Positions 1 through 6,991 of a DNA stretch of 15,661 nucleotides are shown piece by piece (the stretch's first letter is position 1; every line of letters starts with the position of its first letter). The translations under genes and the position numbers were made by a program. Location of the stretch: assembly GCA_937967955.1 (NCBI GenBank), contig CALBUB010000131.1, positions 1 to 15,661 of the forward strand, in the 5' to 3' direction. Source of the DNA: an uncultured Bacillota bacterium. GTDB lineage: Bacteria > Bacillota > Clostridia > Tissierellales > Tepidimicrobiaceae. The notes under the pieces are model-generated. The model saw nothing but the letters and a program-made list of their open reading frames with translations, searched no databases and was not told the origin of the DNA.

Positions 1-431
1 CCATCGGTAATAACCAGCAGCTTATGGTATGTAGGTACTTCTAAAATTGCAAAATGGGTCATAAGTCTGCCAGTTCTTATTCCCCTTTCCTTATCCACTA
101 CAGCCTTTAAAAGATCTGCTGTCTGGATTTTTCCCTTCATTATAGAGTTAACCTTATTTTCCTTAACAAGCTCCACTGCCTTGTAGGCTGCTTGTCTTTC
201 ATCCAATATATCTATAATAGCCTCATCTTCTAAGGTATAATTGTTTTTTTCCATAATCTCCTTAATTTTTTCTTTACAGCCTATTAATATAGGTTCTACT
301 ATATTATCTTCCTTTGCCTTAAATACAGCCTCTAAAGTATGTTCCTCATGGGCTGCCACCACAGCTACCTTTTTCTTTTCTTTAAAACTTGCTACTTGCT
401 TGATCAATTGGTCAAAGTTTCTTATCACCAT
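1..431 (-). CDS. ptb: phosphate butyryltransferase (partial, C-terminus beyond left edge)
   Basis: The first 143 residues are visible; the gene continues off the left edge. Members of this phosphate acetyl/butyryl transferase family exchange the CoA of butyryl-CoA or branched short-chain acyl-CoA for phosphate in the cytoplasm, giving an acyl phosphate that a kinase uses to make ATP. The visible part begins MVIRNFDQLI and contains the family segments VNSIMKGKIQTADLL and RTGRLMTHFAILEVP, then LLVITDG at the edge; these fit Ptb better than long Pta proteins. The start is the ATG at 431, preceded by a GGGGGG ribosome site seven bases upstream. It lies 69 bases after iorB with a hairpin between, so it is probably the fourth gene of the brnQ-iorA-iorB-ptb operon. 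A butyrate kinase gene would be expected further left but cannot be seen. The exact acyl substrate is inferred from neighbours only. Confidence 0.88.
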   Translation of the reverse strand, partial: MVIRNFDQLIKQVASFKEKKKVAVVAAHEEHTLEAVFKAKEDNIVEPILIGCKEKIKEIMEKNNYTLEDEAIIDILDERQAAYKAVELVKENKVNSIMKGKIQTADLLKAVVDKERGIRTGRLMTHFAILEVPTYHKLLVITD

Positions 432-464
432 AGCAACCCCCCATTTTTATATTGTATATATTAT

Positions 465-494
465 CTATTGGCAAGGGTTTTCCCTTGCCAATAG
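465..494 (-). other. perfect intercistronic hairpin between iorB and ptb
   Basis: A 13-bp perfect inverted repeat (arm CTATTGGCAAGGG) encloses a four-base loop, in the gap between the iorB stop and the ptb start. On the minus strand the base after the stem is not followed by a T-run (ATAATATATAC follows), so it is not a textbook intrinsic terminator. It may be a weak attenuator, an mRNA-stabilising 3' end, or a processing site that sets iorB and ptb levels apart. Confidence 0.7.
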
Positions 495-500
495 TATATT

Positions 501-1103
501 TTAAGCTTCTACCAGTGCTGAATCTTCACTTACTGCAGCCATACCTTCACGGAAGGCCTTTATATTTATATCAATAAATTCCTTCTTAACTGTATTTTTG
601 ATTACTTCCTCCCAATCTATATGATTTAGAGCCATAGCTTTAACTAAGGCGCCTAATAGTACCACATTCATCACTTTAGCATTACCTAGGTCTAGGGCAA
701 TTTTTGCTGCATCTATTACGCTGGTGGCTGCCTTTTCTTTTAGTAGTTCAATTATTCCTTCTGGATAATCTGCTTTACCCATAAGGATTGGTGCAGAAGG
801 AATCTTATAAGCATTTACTACCACTTTACCTTCTGGTTTTAAGAATTCTAAATATCTTAAAGCTTCCATGGCTTCAAAGGCGACTAGTATGTCTGCCTGT
901 CCTTTTCCTATAATAGGAGAATGTACCTTATCTCCATACCTTATCTGAGTGGAAACGCTTCCACCCCTTTGACTCATACCGTGAATTTCTGATACCTTCA
1001 CATCATAGCCAGCTTCTACAAGGCCTGTTGCTAATATATTACTAGCTAAAATGGTACCTTGTCCGCCTACTCCTACTAACAATATGCTCTTAGTTTCCGC
1101 CAT
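501..1103 (-). CDS. iorB: indolepyruvate:ferredoxin oxidoreductase, beta subunit
   Basis: This 200-residue protein is the small (gamma-domain) subunit of the two-subunit 2-oxoacid:ferredoxin oxidoreductase; with IorA it decarboxylates an arylpyruvate or other 2-oxoacid to acyl-CoA and passes electrons to ferredoxin. The N-terminus has the family's Rossmann-like motif VGVGGQGTILAS (about residues 10-21), followed by HGMSQRGGSVSTQIR, which is typical of this domain. About 200 residues is the usual length. I chose the ATG at 1103 (MAETKSILL), one base after the iorA stop and behind AAGGTGGG, rather than an upstream in-frame ATG at 1160 that would overlap iorA and has no conserved sequence. The tight junction with iorA implies translational coupling. 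Family membership is secure; substrate preference cannot be read from sequence. Confidence 0.93.
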   Translation of the reverse strand: MAETKSILLVGVGGQGTILASNILATGLVEAGYDVKVSEIHGMSQRGGSVSTQIRYGDKVHSPIIGKGQADILVAFEAMEALRYLEFLKPEGKVVVNAYKIPSAPILMGKADYPEGIIELLKEKAATSVIDAAKIALDLGNAKVMNVVLLGALVKAMALNHIDWEEVIKNTVKKEFIDINIKAFREGMAAVSEDSALVEA

Positions 1104-1104
1104 A

Positions 1105-2880
1105 TTATTCACCCACCTTACTAATAGCATTTGTTGGACAAACTTGTAAACATAATTCACAGCCTACACATTGGATTGATATAATTTCTGCCTTCTTTTC
1201 AGCCTTATTGAAGGAAATAGCTGGACAGCCAGTATTTATACACATTTTACATCCTATACACTTTTCTACATCTACCTGGCATTTTCCTTCTAAAGGTTTG
1301 AATTCTTTTTTGTCTATTTCAGACCATTTTTTGAGTACACAAGGATATCTTACCACTAATACTGCTGGTTCATCTAGTTCAAAGGCCCAGTCTAAAGCTT
1401 CTTTCATTTTATCTAATTCCATTGGGTTTACAGTTTTTACATGCTCAATTCCTATAGCTTTTACTACATCTGCAATGTTTACCATATGGGTCAATTCACC
1501 ATCTATAGTATAGCCTGTTCCAGGATGATCCTGATGGCCTGTCATACCAGTTACCCTGTTGTCTAGTATACATGTAATAGTGTTAGATTTATTATATACC
1601 ACATCTAAAAGGCTATTTATACCTGAATGGAAGAAGGTAGAGTCTCCTATAACGCTTACTACCCTCATATCTTTACCATATTTATCAAATACCTTCTTAG
1701 CTCCATGGCCTACACTAATACTTGCTCCCATACAAATAGTAGTATCCATAGCATTTAATGGAGGGGCTCCACCTAATGTATAGCAGCCTATATCTCCTGT
1801 TATCATCACATTCTTTTTCCTACTTAGGGCATAGAAGAAGTTTCTATGAGGACAACCAGCACAAAGGCTTGGAGGTCTAGCTACTACCTTAGACTTATCA
1901 TATTCTATAACTGGAGTTTCTTCTTCTAATAGTGTGGCTGCTACAATTTCTGGGTTTAGCTCCCAAATATTAGGTATTCTATCCTTTCCTATACAATCTA
2001 TTCCAGCAGCCTTAATTTGGGTTTCTAAATAGGGTTCTAATTCTTCTATTACATATAGGGTTTCTACTTCTTCTGCAAATTTCTTTATCTTCTCCATGGG
2101 TAGAGGATAAGTAAAGCCTAGCTTTAGGTAGGAAGCCCTATCTCCAAATATTTCCTTTGCATATTCAAAGGCTACTCCAGAGGATATAACTCCTATTTTT
2201 TTGTCATTCCATTCAATATAGTTTAGCTCTGTTTCATTGGAAAACTTCTCTAACTCTTTAAGCCTTTCCTCTACTTTTACATGTAGCTGTTTTGCTACAG
2301 CTGGTGCCGTATAATATTTTTGTAAATTCTTTACATAAGGCTTAAGGGGTACTTCTTTCCTTTCTCCTACTTCTACTAAAGACTTGCTATGGCAAACCCT
2401 TGTGGTCATTCTAAGCATCACAAGAGTATCATATTTTTCACTAATTTCCATAGCTTTAATTACCATATCTTTAGCTTCTTGGCTATTGCTTGGCTCCAGC
2501 ATAGCTACCTTTGCATGGGGTGCATAGAGCCTGTTATCCTGCTCATTTTGTGAGGAATGAAGGCCTGGATCATCGGCTACTACTAAAACCATACCTCCAT
2601 TTACTCCTGTATAGCCTGCAGTAAAGAAAGGGTCTGCAGCTACATTTAAGCCTACATGCTTCATGGCTGCTAAAGATCTAGCCCCTGCAATTGATGCACC
2701 TAAAGCAGCTTCAAAGGCAACTTTTTCATTAGGTGCCCATTCGGAAATGATTTCATCATAATTAGCTATGTTTTCTAGTATTTCTGTACTGGGTGTACCA
2801 GGATATGCAGCAGCAAAGTGTATACCAGCTTCATAGGCTCCTAAAGCCACTGCTTCATTACCAGTCAACAGCTTTTTCAT
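1105..2880 (-). CDS. iorA: indolepyruvate:ferredoxin oxidoreductase, alpha subunit
   Basis: This 591-residue protein is the catalytic subunit, of normal family length. The order is a pyrimidine-binding domain (YPGTPSTEI near residue 26, with the Glu of NEKVAFE), a middle domain, a thiamine diphosphate domain (CAGCPHRNFFY at 340-350, GDIGCYTLGG at 362-371, GDSTFFHSG from 412 and Asn441), and a C-terminal di-cluster ferredoxin domain. The cluster ligands are Cys541, 544, 547 and 552 (CIGCKMCINTGC) and Cys571, 574, 577 and 581 (CVGCELCLQVC). The enzyme oxidatively decarboxylates 2-oxoacids with CoA, reducing ferredoxin. The start is the ATG at 2880, seven bases after GGAGG. It lies 34 bases behind brnQ and one base ahead of iorB, so the three are one transcript. 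Characterised family members prefer aryl pyruvates; the BrnQ and Ptb neighbours hint at branched-chain 2-oxoacids, which is inference. Confidence 0.95.
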   Translation of the reverse strand: MKKLLTGNEAVALGAYEAGIHFAAAYPGTPSTEILENIANYDEIISEWAPNEKVAFEAALGASIAGARSLAAMKHVGLNVAADPFFTAGYTGVNGGMVLVVADDPGLHSSQNEQDNRLYAPHAKVAMLEPSNSQEAKDMVIKAMEISEKYDTLVMLRMTTRVCHSKSLVEVGERKEVPLKPYVKNLQKYYTAPAVAKQLHVKVEERLKELEKFSNETELNYIEWNDKKIGVISSGVAFEYAKEIFGDRASYLKLGFTYPLPMEKIKKFAEEVETLYVIEELEPYLETQIKAAGIDCIGKDRIPNIWELNPEIVAATLLEEETPVIEYDKSKVVARPPSLCAGCPHRNFFYALSRKKNVMITGDIGCYTLGGAPPLNAMDTTICMGASISVGHGAKKVFDKYGKDMRVVSVIGDSTFFHSGINSLLDVVYNKSNTITCILDNRVTGMTGHQDHPGTGYTIDGELTHMVNIADVVKAIGIEHVKTVNPMELDKMKEALDWAFELDEPAVLVVRYPCVLKKWSEIDKKEFKPLEGKCQVDVEKCIGCKMCINTGCPAISFNKAEKKAEIISIQCVGCELCLQVCPTNAISKVGE

Positions 2881-2914
2881 TCATAGCCCTCCCTTTTGTT
2901 AATGATTATATTTT

Positions 2915-4249
2915 TTATCTAATTTCATAGCTTTCTGTTACATTTTCTTTGTCCATATATTTACCTAATAATGTGAATATCATAGCTCCCATAACAGATG
3001 GGAATATCCATCCAAAACCTGCTTCTCCTAAAGGAAGTATTTTAACTATTCCACTAAGGCTTGTTAATGCTTTTATTCCTACCATTTCACCAAACAAGCC
3101 TAGCCCTTCTGACAAGGATGTTATAAATGCTCCTATAACAGCTCCCATATAGGTCCAATCATGTTTAATCTTTTTGTCAAATATAGACATTAATATGAGT
3201 ACAATTACTACAGGATAGATTGCTGTTAATACTGGTACTGCAATGTTTATAATAGCGTCAACCCCTAGTAATGAGATAATAAAGGCTACTACTACAGCCA
3301 CAGTTACAACTGTCTTATATGTAAGCTTGCCATCAGTTATTGTTTCAAAATAATTACCACAGGTTGATACAAGACCTGTTGAAGTGGTAAGACATGCTGA
3401 TGCAACAGCAATACCCATTGCAAGCCTTCCAAAGTTACCCATAAGCAATGTAGTCATTCCAATAAGTATATCTGTTCTTGGAGTATCTGTTGTAAAGTAG
3501 CTTCCTACTGTTGCACCTGCATAGGTTAATCCACCGTAGACAAAAGCTAAAAGGACAAAGGCAACTATTCCTACTCCAGTACCAGCCTTTAACCTAGTTT
3601 CCTCATCTTCATAACCTCTCCTAACAAGGTCTGTAATAACTAAGCCAGCCATAAGAGCTGCTCCTAGTCCATCCATAGTTTGATAGCCTTCTTTAAAGCC
3701 ATATGTAAACAGGCCTGTCTCATCAGTAGTCATCATAGGGCCAGGTGGAGATACAATACTCATCACCACAATTACAGCTAATATGACCAATAATATAGGA
3801 GTTAAAATATTACCTACATAGTCTATTACCTTGCTTGGATTTATTGCTAACCACCAAGTAAGTGCAAAAAATATTATTGCTGTTATAATAATGGAAACAC
3901 TATCTCCAAATAATGGCTGTATAAATATTTCATGGGTGGTTGCTCCAGTTCTTGGAACTGCAAATAAGGGTCCTATAAAAAGGATTGCTAAAGTACCTAA
4001 TAGCTTAGCAAATTTAGGGCTTACTCTTTTTCCTAAATCATCTGCCCTTCCACCTAATCTCATAGTCACTAAAACCCCAATTATAGGAAGCACAGGATCT
4101 GTCAGAAGAAAACCAATCATTGACTGATACCATCTATCTCCAGACATAACTCCTAGATATGGTGGGAATATTAAGTTTCCAGCACCGAAAAATATTGCAA
4201 ATAGTGCAAAGCCACAAGTTATAATATCTCTCCTTTTTATCTTCTCCAT
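2915..4249 (-). CDS. brnQ: branched-chain amino acid:cation symporter (LIVCS family)
   Basis: This 444-residue integral membrane protein is almost wholly hydrophobic, with roughly twelve predicted membrane segments, and imports leucine, isoleucine and valine with a cation. The N-terminal segment FALFAIFFGAGNLIFPPYLG is a hallmark of BrnQ carriers, and the LIVCS pattern continues with FIGPLFAVPRTGATTHEI in the middle. The ATG at 4249 (MEKIKRRDI) is preferred: it has AAAGGA upstream and matches the usual N-terminus, while the in-frame ATG at 4282 adds eleven non-conserved residues without a ribosome site. It is the first gene behind the sigma-54 promoter at 4439-4454, with a leader of about 180 bases, and the first gene of an apparent operon with iorA, iorB and ptb. 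Co-transcription with a 2-oxoacid oxidoreductase suggests import for catabolism rather than biosynthetic scavenging. Confidence 0.93.
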   Translation of the reverse strand: MEKIKRRDIITCGFALFAIFFGAGNLIFPPYLGVMSGDRWYQSMIGFLLTDPVLPIIGVLVTMRLGGRADDLGKRVSPKFAKLLGTLAILFIGPLFAVPRTGATTHEIFIQPLFGDSVSIIITAIIFFALTWWLAINPSKVIDYVGNILTPILLVILAVIVVMSIVSPPGPMMTTDETGLFTYGFKEGYQTMDGLGAALMAGLVITDLVRRGYEDEETRLKAGTGVGIVAFVLLAFVYGGLTYAGATVGSYFTTDTPRTDILIGMTTLLMGNFGRLAMGIAVASACLTTSTGLVSTCGNYFETITDGKLTYKTVVTVAVVVAFIISLLGVDAIINIAVPVLTAIYPVVIVLILMSIFDKKIKHDWTYMGAVIGAFITSLSEGLGLFGEMVGIKALTSLSGIVKILPLGEAGFGWIFPSVMGAMIFTLLGKYMDKENVTESYEIR

Positions 4250-4428
4250 AGACGTCCCATTCCTTTCTGTCCTAATTTCCATTAAATAGTAAACAAGTGT
4301 CCTTTATGCTTAAGACATCAGATTCAGTGGTTTTCCTTACTCAAATGTCTAACATTTTTAATAGTTTAATACCACCCCCTCAATAGAAATTGTAAGAAAC
4401 CGTTTTTCTAACCGAATATGTACTCACC
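4250..4428 (-). other. long 5' leader of the brnQ operon
   Basis: About 180 bases lie between the predicted start of transcription and brnQ, with no convincing ORF. The leader holds a dyad at 4392-4412 (GTTAGAAA, five bases, TTTCTTAC in minus-strand sense). It also holds a second possible pairing between the same TTTCTTAC arm (in GGTTTCTTAC, 4392-4401) and GTAAGGAAAACC at 4329-4340, and a G-rich patch at about 4375-4381. The two pairings exclude each other. I recognise no T-box or known riboswitch. Confidence 0.35.
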
Positions 4429-4438
4429 TATATTTAAT

Positions 4439-4454
4439 AGCAAAATATATGCCA
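4439..4454 (-). promoter_or_regulatory. sigma-54 (-24/-12) promoter for brnQ-iorAB-ptb
   Basis: On the minus strand the sequence TGGCATATATTTTGCT fits the consensus TGGCAC-N5-TTGCA: the GG and GC pairs are exactly 12 bases apart, and only the last bases of each element differ (CAT for CAC, GCT for GCA). It lies about 190 bases upstream of brnQ and directly downstream of a gene for a sigma-54 activator, which is the expected arrangement. The predicted transcription start is near 4429. Confidence 0.82.
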
Positions 4455-4571
4455 ACAATATTGACTCTTGTGATAATTTTTTATAAATACTTTTTATGCC
4501 CATAATTTAGAATTGTCTGAATCATTTGTTATTTTTTTGTCATTTATTGTAGACTTTTGTATTAAATAACA

Positions 4572-4613
4572 AACGGGACAAATGGGTTAAATATTCGCCC
4601 CATTTATCCCGTT
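4572..4613 (-). terminator. terminator of the sigma-54 activator gene
   Basis: An inverted repeat (arms AACGGGATAAATGGG and CCCATTTGTCCCGTT on the minus strand, one internal G-U or mismatched pair) encloses an AT-rich loop of about eleven bases, followed by TTTGTTATTT. The activator's stop codon lies inside the first arm. It should separate the activator transcript from the sigma-54-driven brnQ operon just downstream. Confidence 0.75.
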
Positions 4614-6667
4614 CCTTTCATTGTTAAATACCTTAGAAAATTCCTGCCTTCTTCAGTAATTATGGTTCCACCTCTTCCTTGAGTTATGGTAACCATAGAA
4701 TACTCATTAAGCTTATTTAATATCCTCCTTACTTGCTGTTCTGTTAAGAATAAGCCCTTTTCCTTAGCAGCTCTACTTATACTCCTTCTTCCCACTCGCT
4801 TATCGCTAATATAAGCCTTTTCTAACTCTTCTAATACGAATATATACTTTCTTATATCCTTTCCCATATCTTCTAGCAATTCCATAATCATCCCATTGTT
4901 GGTTATATTCACTTCTTCTATAGCTTCTCCATTGTAAAAGGGAAGATCTTCCGCCTCTATTACTTCTTTGTCAAGGTTTATAAAGTATTCTACATAATTT
5001 CTCAGCTCCCTTACATTGCCATCCCAATTATAGCTTAATAGCATATCTTTGGCTTTATCAGAAAGCTTAAAATTGCTGTTGAATTCCTTCTTGAAATTCT
5101 CTATAAGGTATAATATATCTTCCTTCCTATCCCTTAAGGGGGGAATGTATAAAGGAAGTACATTTATCCTATAGTATAAGTCCTTCCTAAATTGGCCCCT
5201 TTCTACTAGCTCCTTTATATTCCTATTGGTGGCTGCAATTATTCTAACATCCACATTTATTATCCTATCGCCACCAATTCTAACTATTTCCCTTTCCTGC
5301 AGTACCCTTAATAGCTTTACCTGTAGTCTCATGGGCATTTCAGTTATTTCATCTAAGAATAAAGTCCCCTTATCGGCAATTTCAAATAAGCCTGGTTTTC
5401 CTCCTTTTTTGGCTCCTGTAAAGGCTCCTTCCTCATAGCCAAATAGTTCGCTTTCCAATAGGCTTTCAGGAATAGCACCACAGTTGACTGCTACAAACTG
5501 CTTATTCCTCCTGGGAGAATGATTGTGGATTGCTTGAGCAAATAGCTCTTTTCCAGTGCCTGTCTCTCCAGTAATCAGTATAGATGAATTAGATTTAGCC
5601 ATCCTTTTAGCTATTGCCTTACACCTTTTTATGGCAGGGCTATTGCCTATAATGTCAGCAAAATGGTATTTAGCTATATAGCCTTTCCCTATTAATTTTT
5701 TCCTTAATATATGCTGTTTTCTTTCCATATCACTGTATTTTCTTATGATTGCAATGGCACCATACAGTTTCTTTGAGTGGATCAAAGGGGAAATAGACAC
5801 CACCACATGATAGCCCCTCATATTTACTATTCTCTCTTCAATAGGCTCAAGCTTTTCTAAAACTTCCTTAAAGGGTAGTTGGGGGAAAAGCTCTACTCCT
5901 TTTTTGTTAAGTACCTTATCCCTAACTAAACCTGTTATATTCTGGGCTGCCTCATTATATACAAATACCTTTTCTTCCTCATCTATTCCAATTACTCCTG
6001 CATCGATAGTCTGCAGCAAAATGTCCAATTGGCTTTCCCTACTGTTGGTTATACTGAATAATTCCGCCAAGCCAAAGTTGGCTGTTTCCAATTCTTTATA
6101 GCTTCTTCCTATATCCTTCTTATTAATAAGGGACATAAGGTCAAACTTCATTCCTATATCTATAATGGTGTTAAAATCCAAAAGGCTGTTGCCTATATTG
6201 ATTATCCTTTTTGCCTCTTCAGGTACATGGTGGGATTGACCTAGTATGATTACAGTTTTATCCCCTAGTTCAGCTCTATTTAAGTCCCAATAGGATTTTA
6301 AATTGAGCCTATTTCCTAAAAGCTGATATAGGACGGATATAATCTGGATTGTCATCTCTGGAGTTTCATCTACTATCACTACTTCTGTACCTGCTGGAAT
6401 TTCCATCAGCTTTTCCAAACCTTTTTTAGATATGGTCCTATTGGCAAATATTAGTTCCACACCTTCTTTTAAATACTTCCTTATCCTTTCAAACATATCA
6501 TGGGAGGGTATAAGGGCAACATCGGAAGTAATTTCCTCTATGGGATTACAGCCAGCCATACATACCTTTTCTATATTTATAGCATCTGAAAAGAGACTCT
6601 TTATTTGAGCATAGTAGCTATTAACCGTTTCTTGACTATAGCTAACAATGGTTAGGGATTTCTTCAT
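4604..6667 (-). CDS. sigma-54-dependent transcriptional activator with PAS domain and winged-helix-like C-terminus
   Basis: This 687-residue activator probably drives the brnQ-iorAB-ptb promoter immediately downstream. Residues 1-200 form an alpha/beta region I do not recognise confidently (it may be remotely like the PrpR N-terminal sensor). Residues about 210-310 look like a PAS domain (IDAGVIGIDEEEKVFVYNEAA). Residues 337-570 are the AAA+ domain, with Walker A GETGTGKE at 367-374, the sigma-54-contact loop GAFTGA at 414-419, Walker B TLFLDE at 435-440 and GNVRELRN at 550-557. The C-terminus (605-680) does not look like the usual Fis-type helix-turn-helix: it reads as helices with VRRILNKL followed by a strand-turn-strand ITQGRGGTIITEEG, as in a winged helix. 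The start ATG at 6667 has AAAGGAG six bases upstream. Function as an enhancer-binding activator is secure; the signal and binding site are unknown. Confidence 0.9.
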   Translation of the reverse strand: MKKSLTIVSYSQETVNSYYAQIKSLFSDAINIEKVCMAGCNPIEEITSDVALIPSHDMFERIRKYLKEGVELIFANRTISKKGLEKLMEIPAGTEVVIVDETPEMTIQIISVLYQLLGNRLNLKSYWDLNRAELGDKTVIILGQSHHVPEEAKRIINIGNSLLDFNTIIDIGMKFDLMSLINKKDIGRSYKELETANFGLAELFSITNSRESQLDILLQTIDAGVIGIDEEEKVFVYNEAAQNITGLVRDKVLNKKGVELFPQLPFKEVLEKLEPIEERIVNMRGYHVVVSISPLIHSKKLYGAIAIIRKYSDMERKQHILRKKLIGKGYIAKYHFADIIGNSPAIKRCKAIAKRMAKSNSSILITGETGTGKELFAQAIHNHSPRRNKQFVAVNCGAIPESLLESELFGYEEGAFTGAKKGGKPGLFEIADKGTLFLDEITEMPMRLQVKLLRVLQEREIVRIGGDRIINVDVRIIAATNRNIKELVERGQFRKDLYYRINVLPLYIPPLRDRKEDILYLIENFKKEFNSNFKLSDKAKDMLLSYNWDGNVRELRNYVEYFINLDKEVIEAEDLPFYNGEAIEEVNITNNGMIMELLEDMGKDIRKYIFVLEELEKAYISDKRVGRRSISRAAKEKGLFLTEQQVRRILNKLNEYSMVTITQGRGGTIITEEGRNFLRYLTMKGTG

Positions 6668-6705
6668 AGAACACTCCTTTCCAAAGGACTAGGCTTAGTG
6701 CTTTT

Positions 6706-6734
6706 ATTCTAACATTTTAACAAGAATTGTTCAA
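6706..6734 (-). promoter_or_regulatory. sigma-A promoter of the sigma-54 activator gene
   Basis: Minus strand TTGAAC (6734-6729), a 17-base spacer and TAGAAT (6711-6706) closely match the vegetative consensus, giving a start near 6699 and a leader of about 30 bases. The -35 box overlaps a palindrome, TTCAATTTTGAA (6731-6742), which could be an operator. Confidence 0.65.
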
Positions 6735-6957
6735 TTTTGAATGTTTATAATCTTATCTAACAAATAACATATAAATAAAGATATAAAAATAACAAAGCTG
6801 CTATTTTAGTGTTATTTTTCCTTATAGTTGGGTATAAAGTTATTGAAAGTTAACTGCTCATTCCTTATACTTTTCTTACAACTCCTGTAAGAAGTAAATG
6901 GGTTAAAAGGGTAAATATATTCCTTTTAACCCAATTTTTTATGTTAAATTTAATTAT
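6735..6957. other. intergenic region between etfA terminator and activator promoter
   Basis: No gene is supported here. It holds a dyad at 6874-6892 (TCTTACA, five bases, TGTAAGA) and a 12-bp inverted repeat at 6899-6933 (TGGGTTAAAAGG / CCTTTTAACCCA) followed on the plus strand by ATTTTTTAT. The rest is AT-rich and featureless. Confidence 0.6.
6899..6940 (+). terminator. possible plus-strand-facing (or bidirectional) terminator
   Basis: A 12-bp stem with an 11-base AT-rich loop has a six-T run on its plus-strand side. No plus-strand gene precedes it, so it may act as a backup terminator for etfA on the minus strand, where only a weak ATTTACTTCTTA tract follows, or it may end a small plus-strand transcript that I cannot confirm. 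Confidence 0.4.
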
Positions 6958-6982
6958 AAGAAAAGGCACCTATTGGTGCCTT
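6953..6982 (-). terminator. intrinsic terminator of acd-etfB-etfA
   Basis: On the minus strand AAGGCACC, the loop AATA and GGTGCCTT make an 8-bp perfect stem, followed by TTCTTATAATT. It starts ten bases after the etfA stop codon and is well placed to end the operon. Confidence 0.85.
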
Positions 6983-6991
6983 AACAAACAG

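Noticed and set aside
241..504. Plus-strand 87-codon ORF opposite ptb
   Set aside because: It is antisense to a recognisable ptb reading frame, low complexity, and has no start signal.
4279..4297. Rex-like sequence upstream of brnQ (TTGTTTACTATTTAATGG, minus strand)
   Set aside because: Four mismatches to the consensus, three of them in one half-site; too weak to claim.
6735..6957. Small plus-strand RNA gene ending at the hairpin at 6899-6940
   Set aside because: A TATAAT-like box at 6746-6751 lacks a -35 at proper spacing, so no transcript is annotated; left only as a question.
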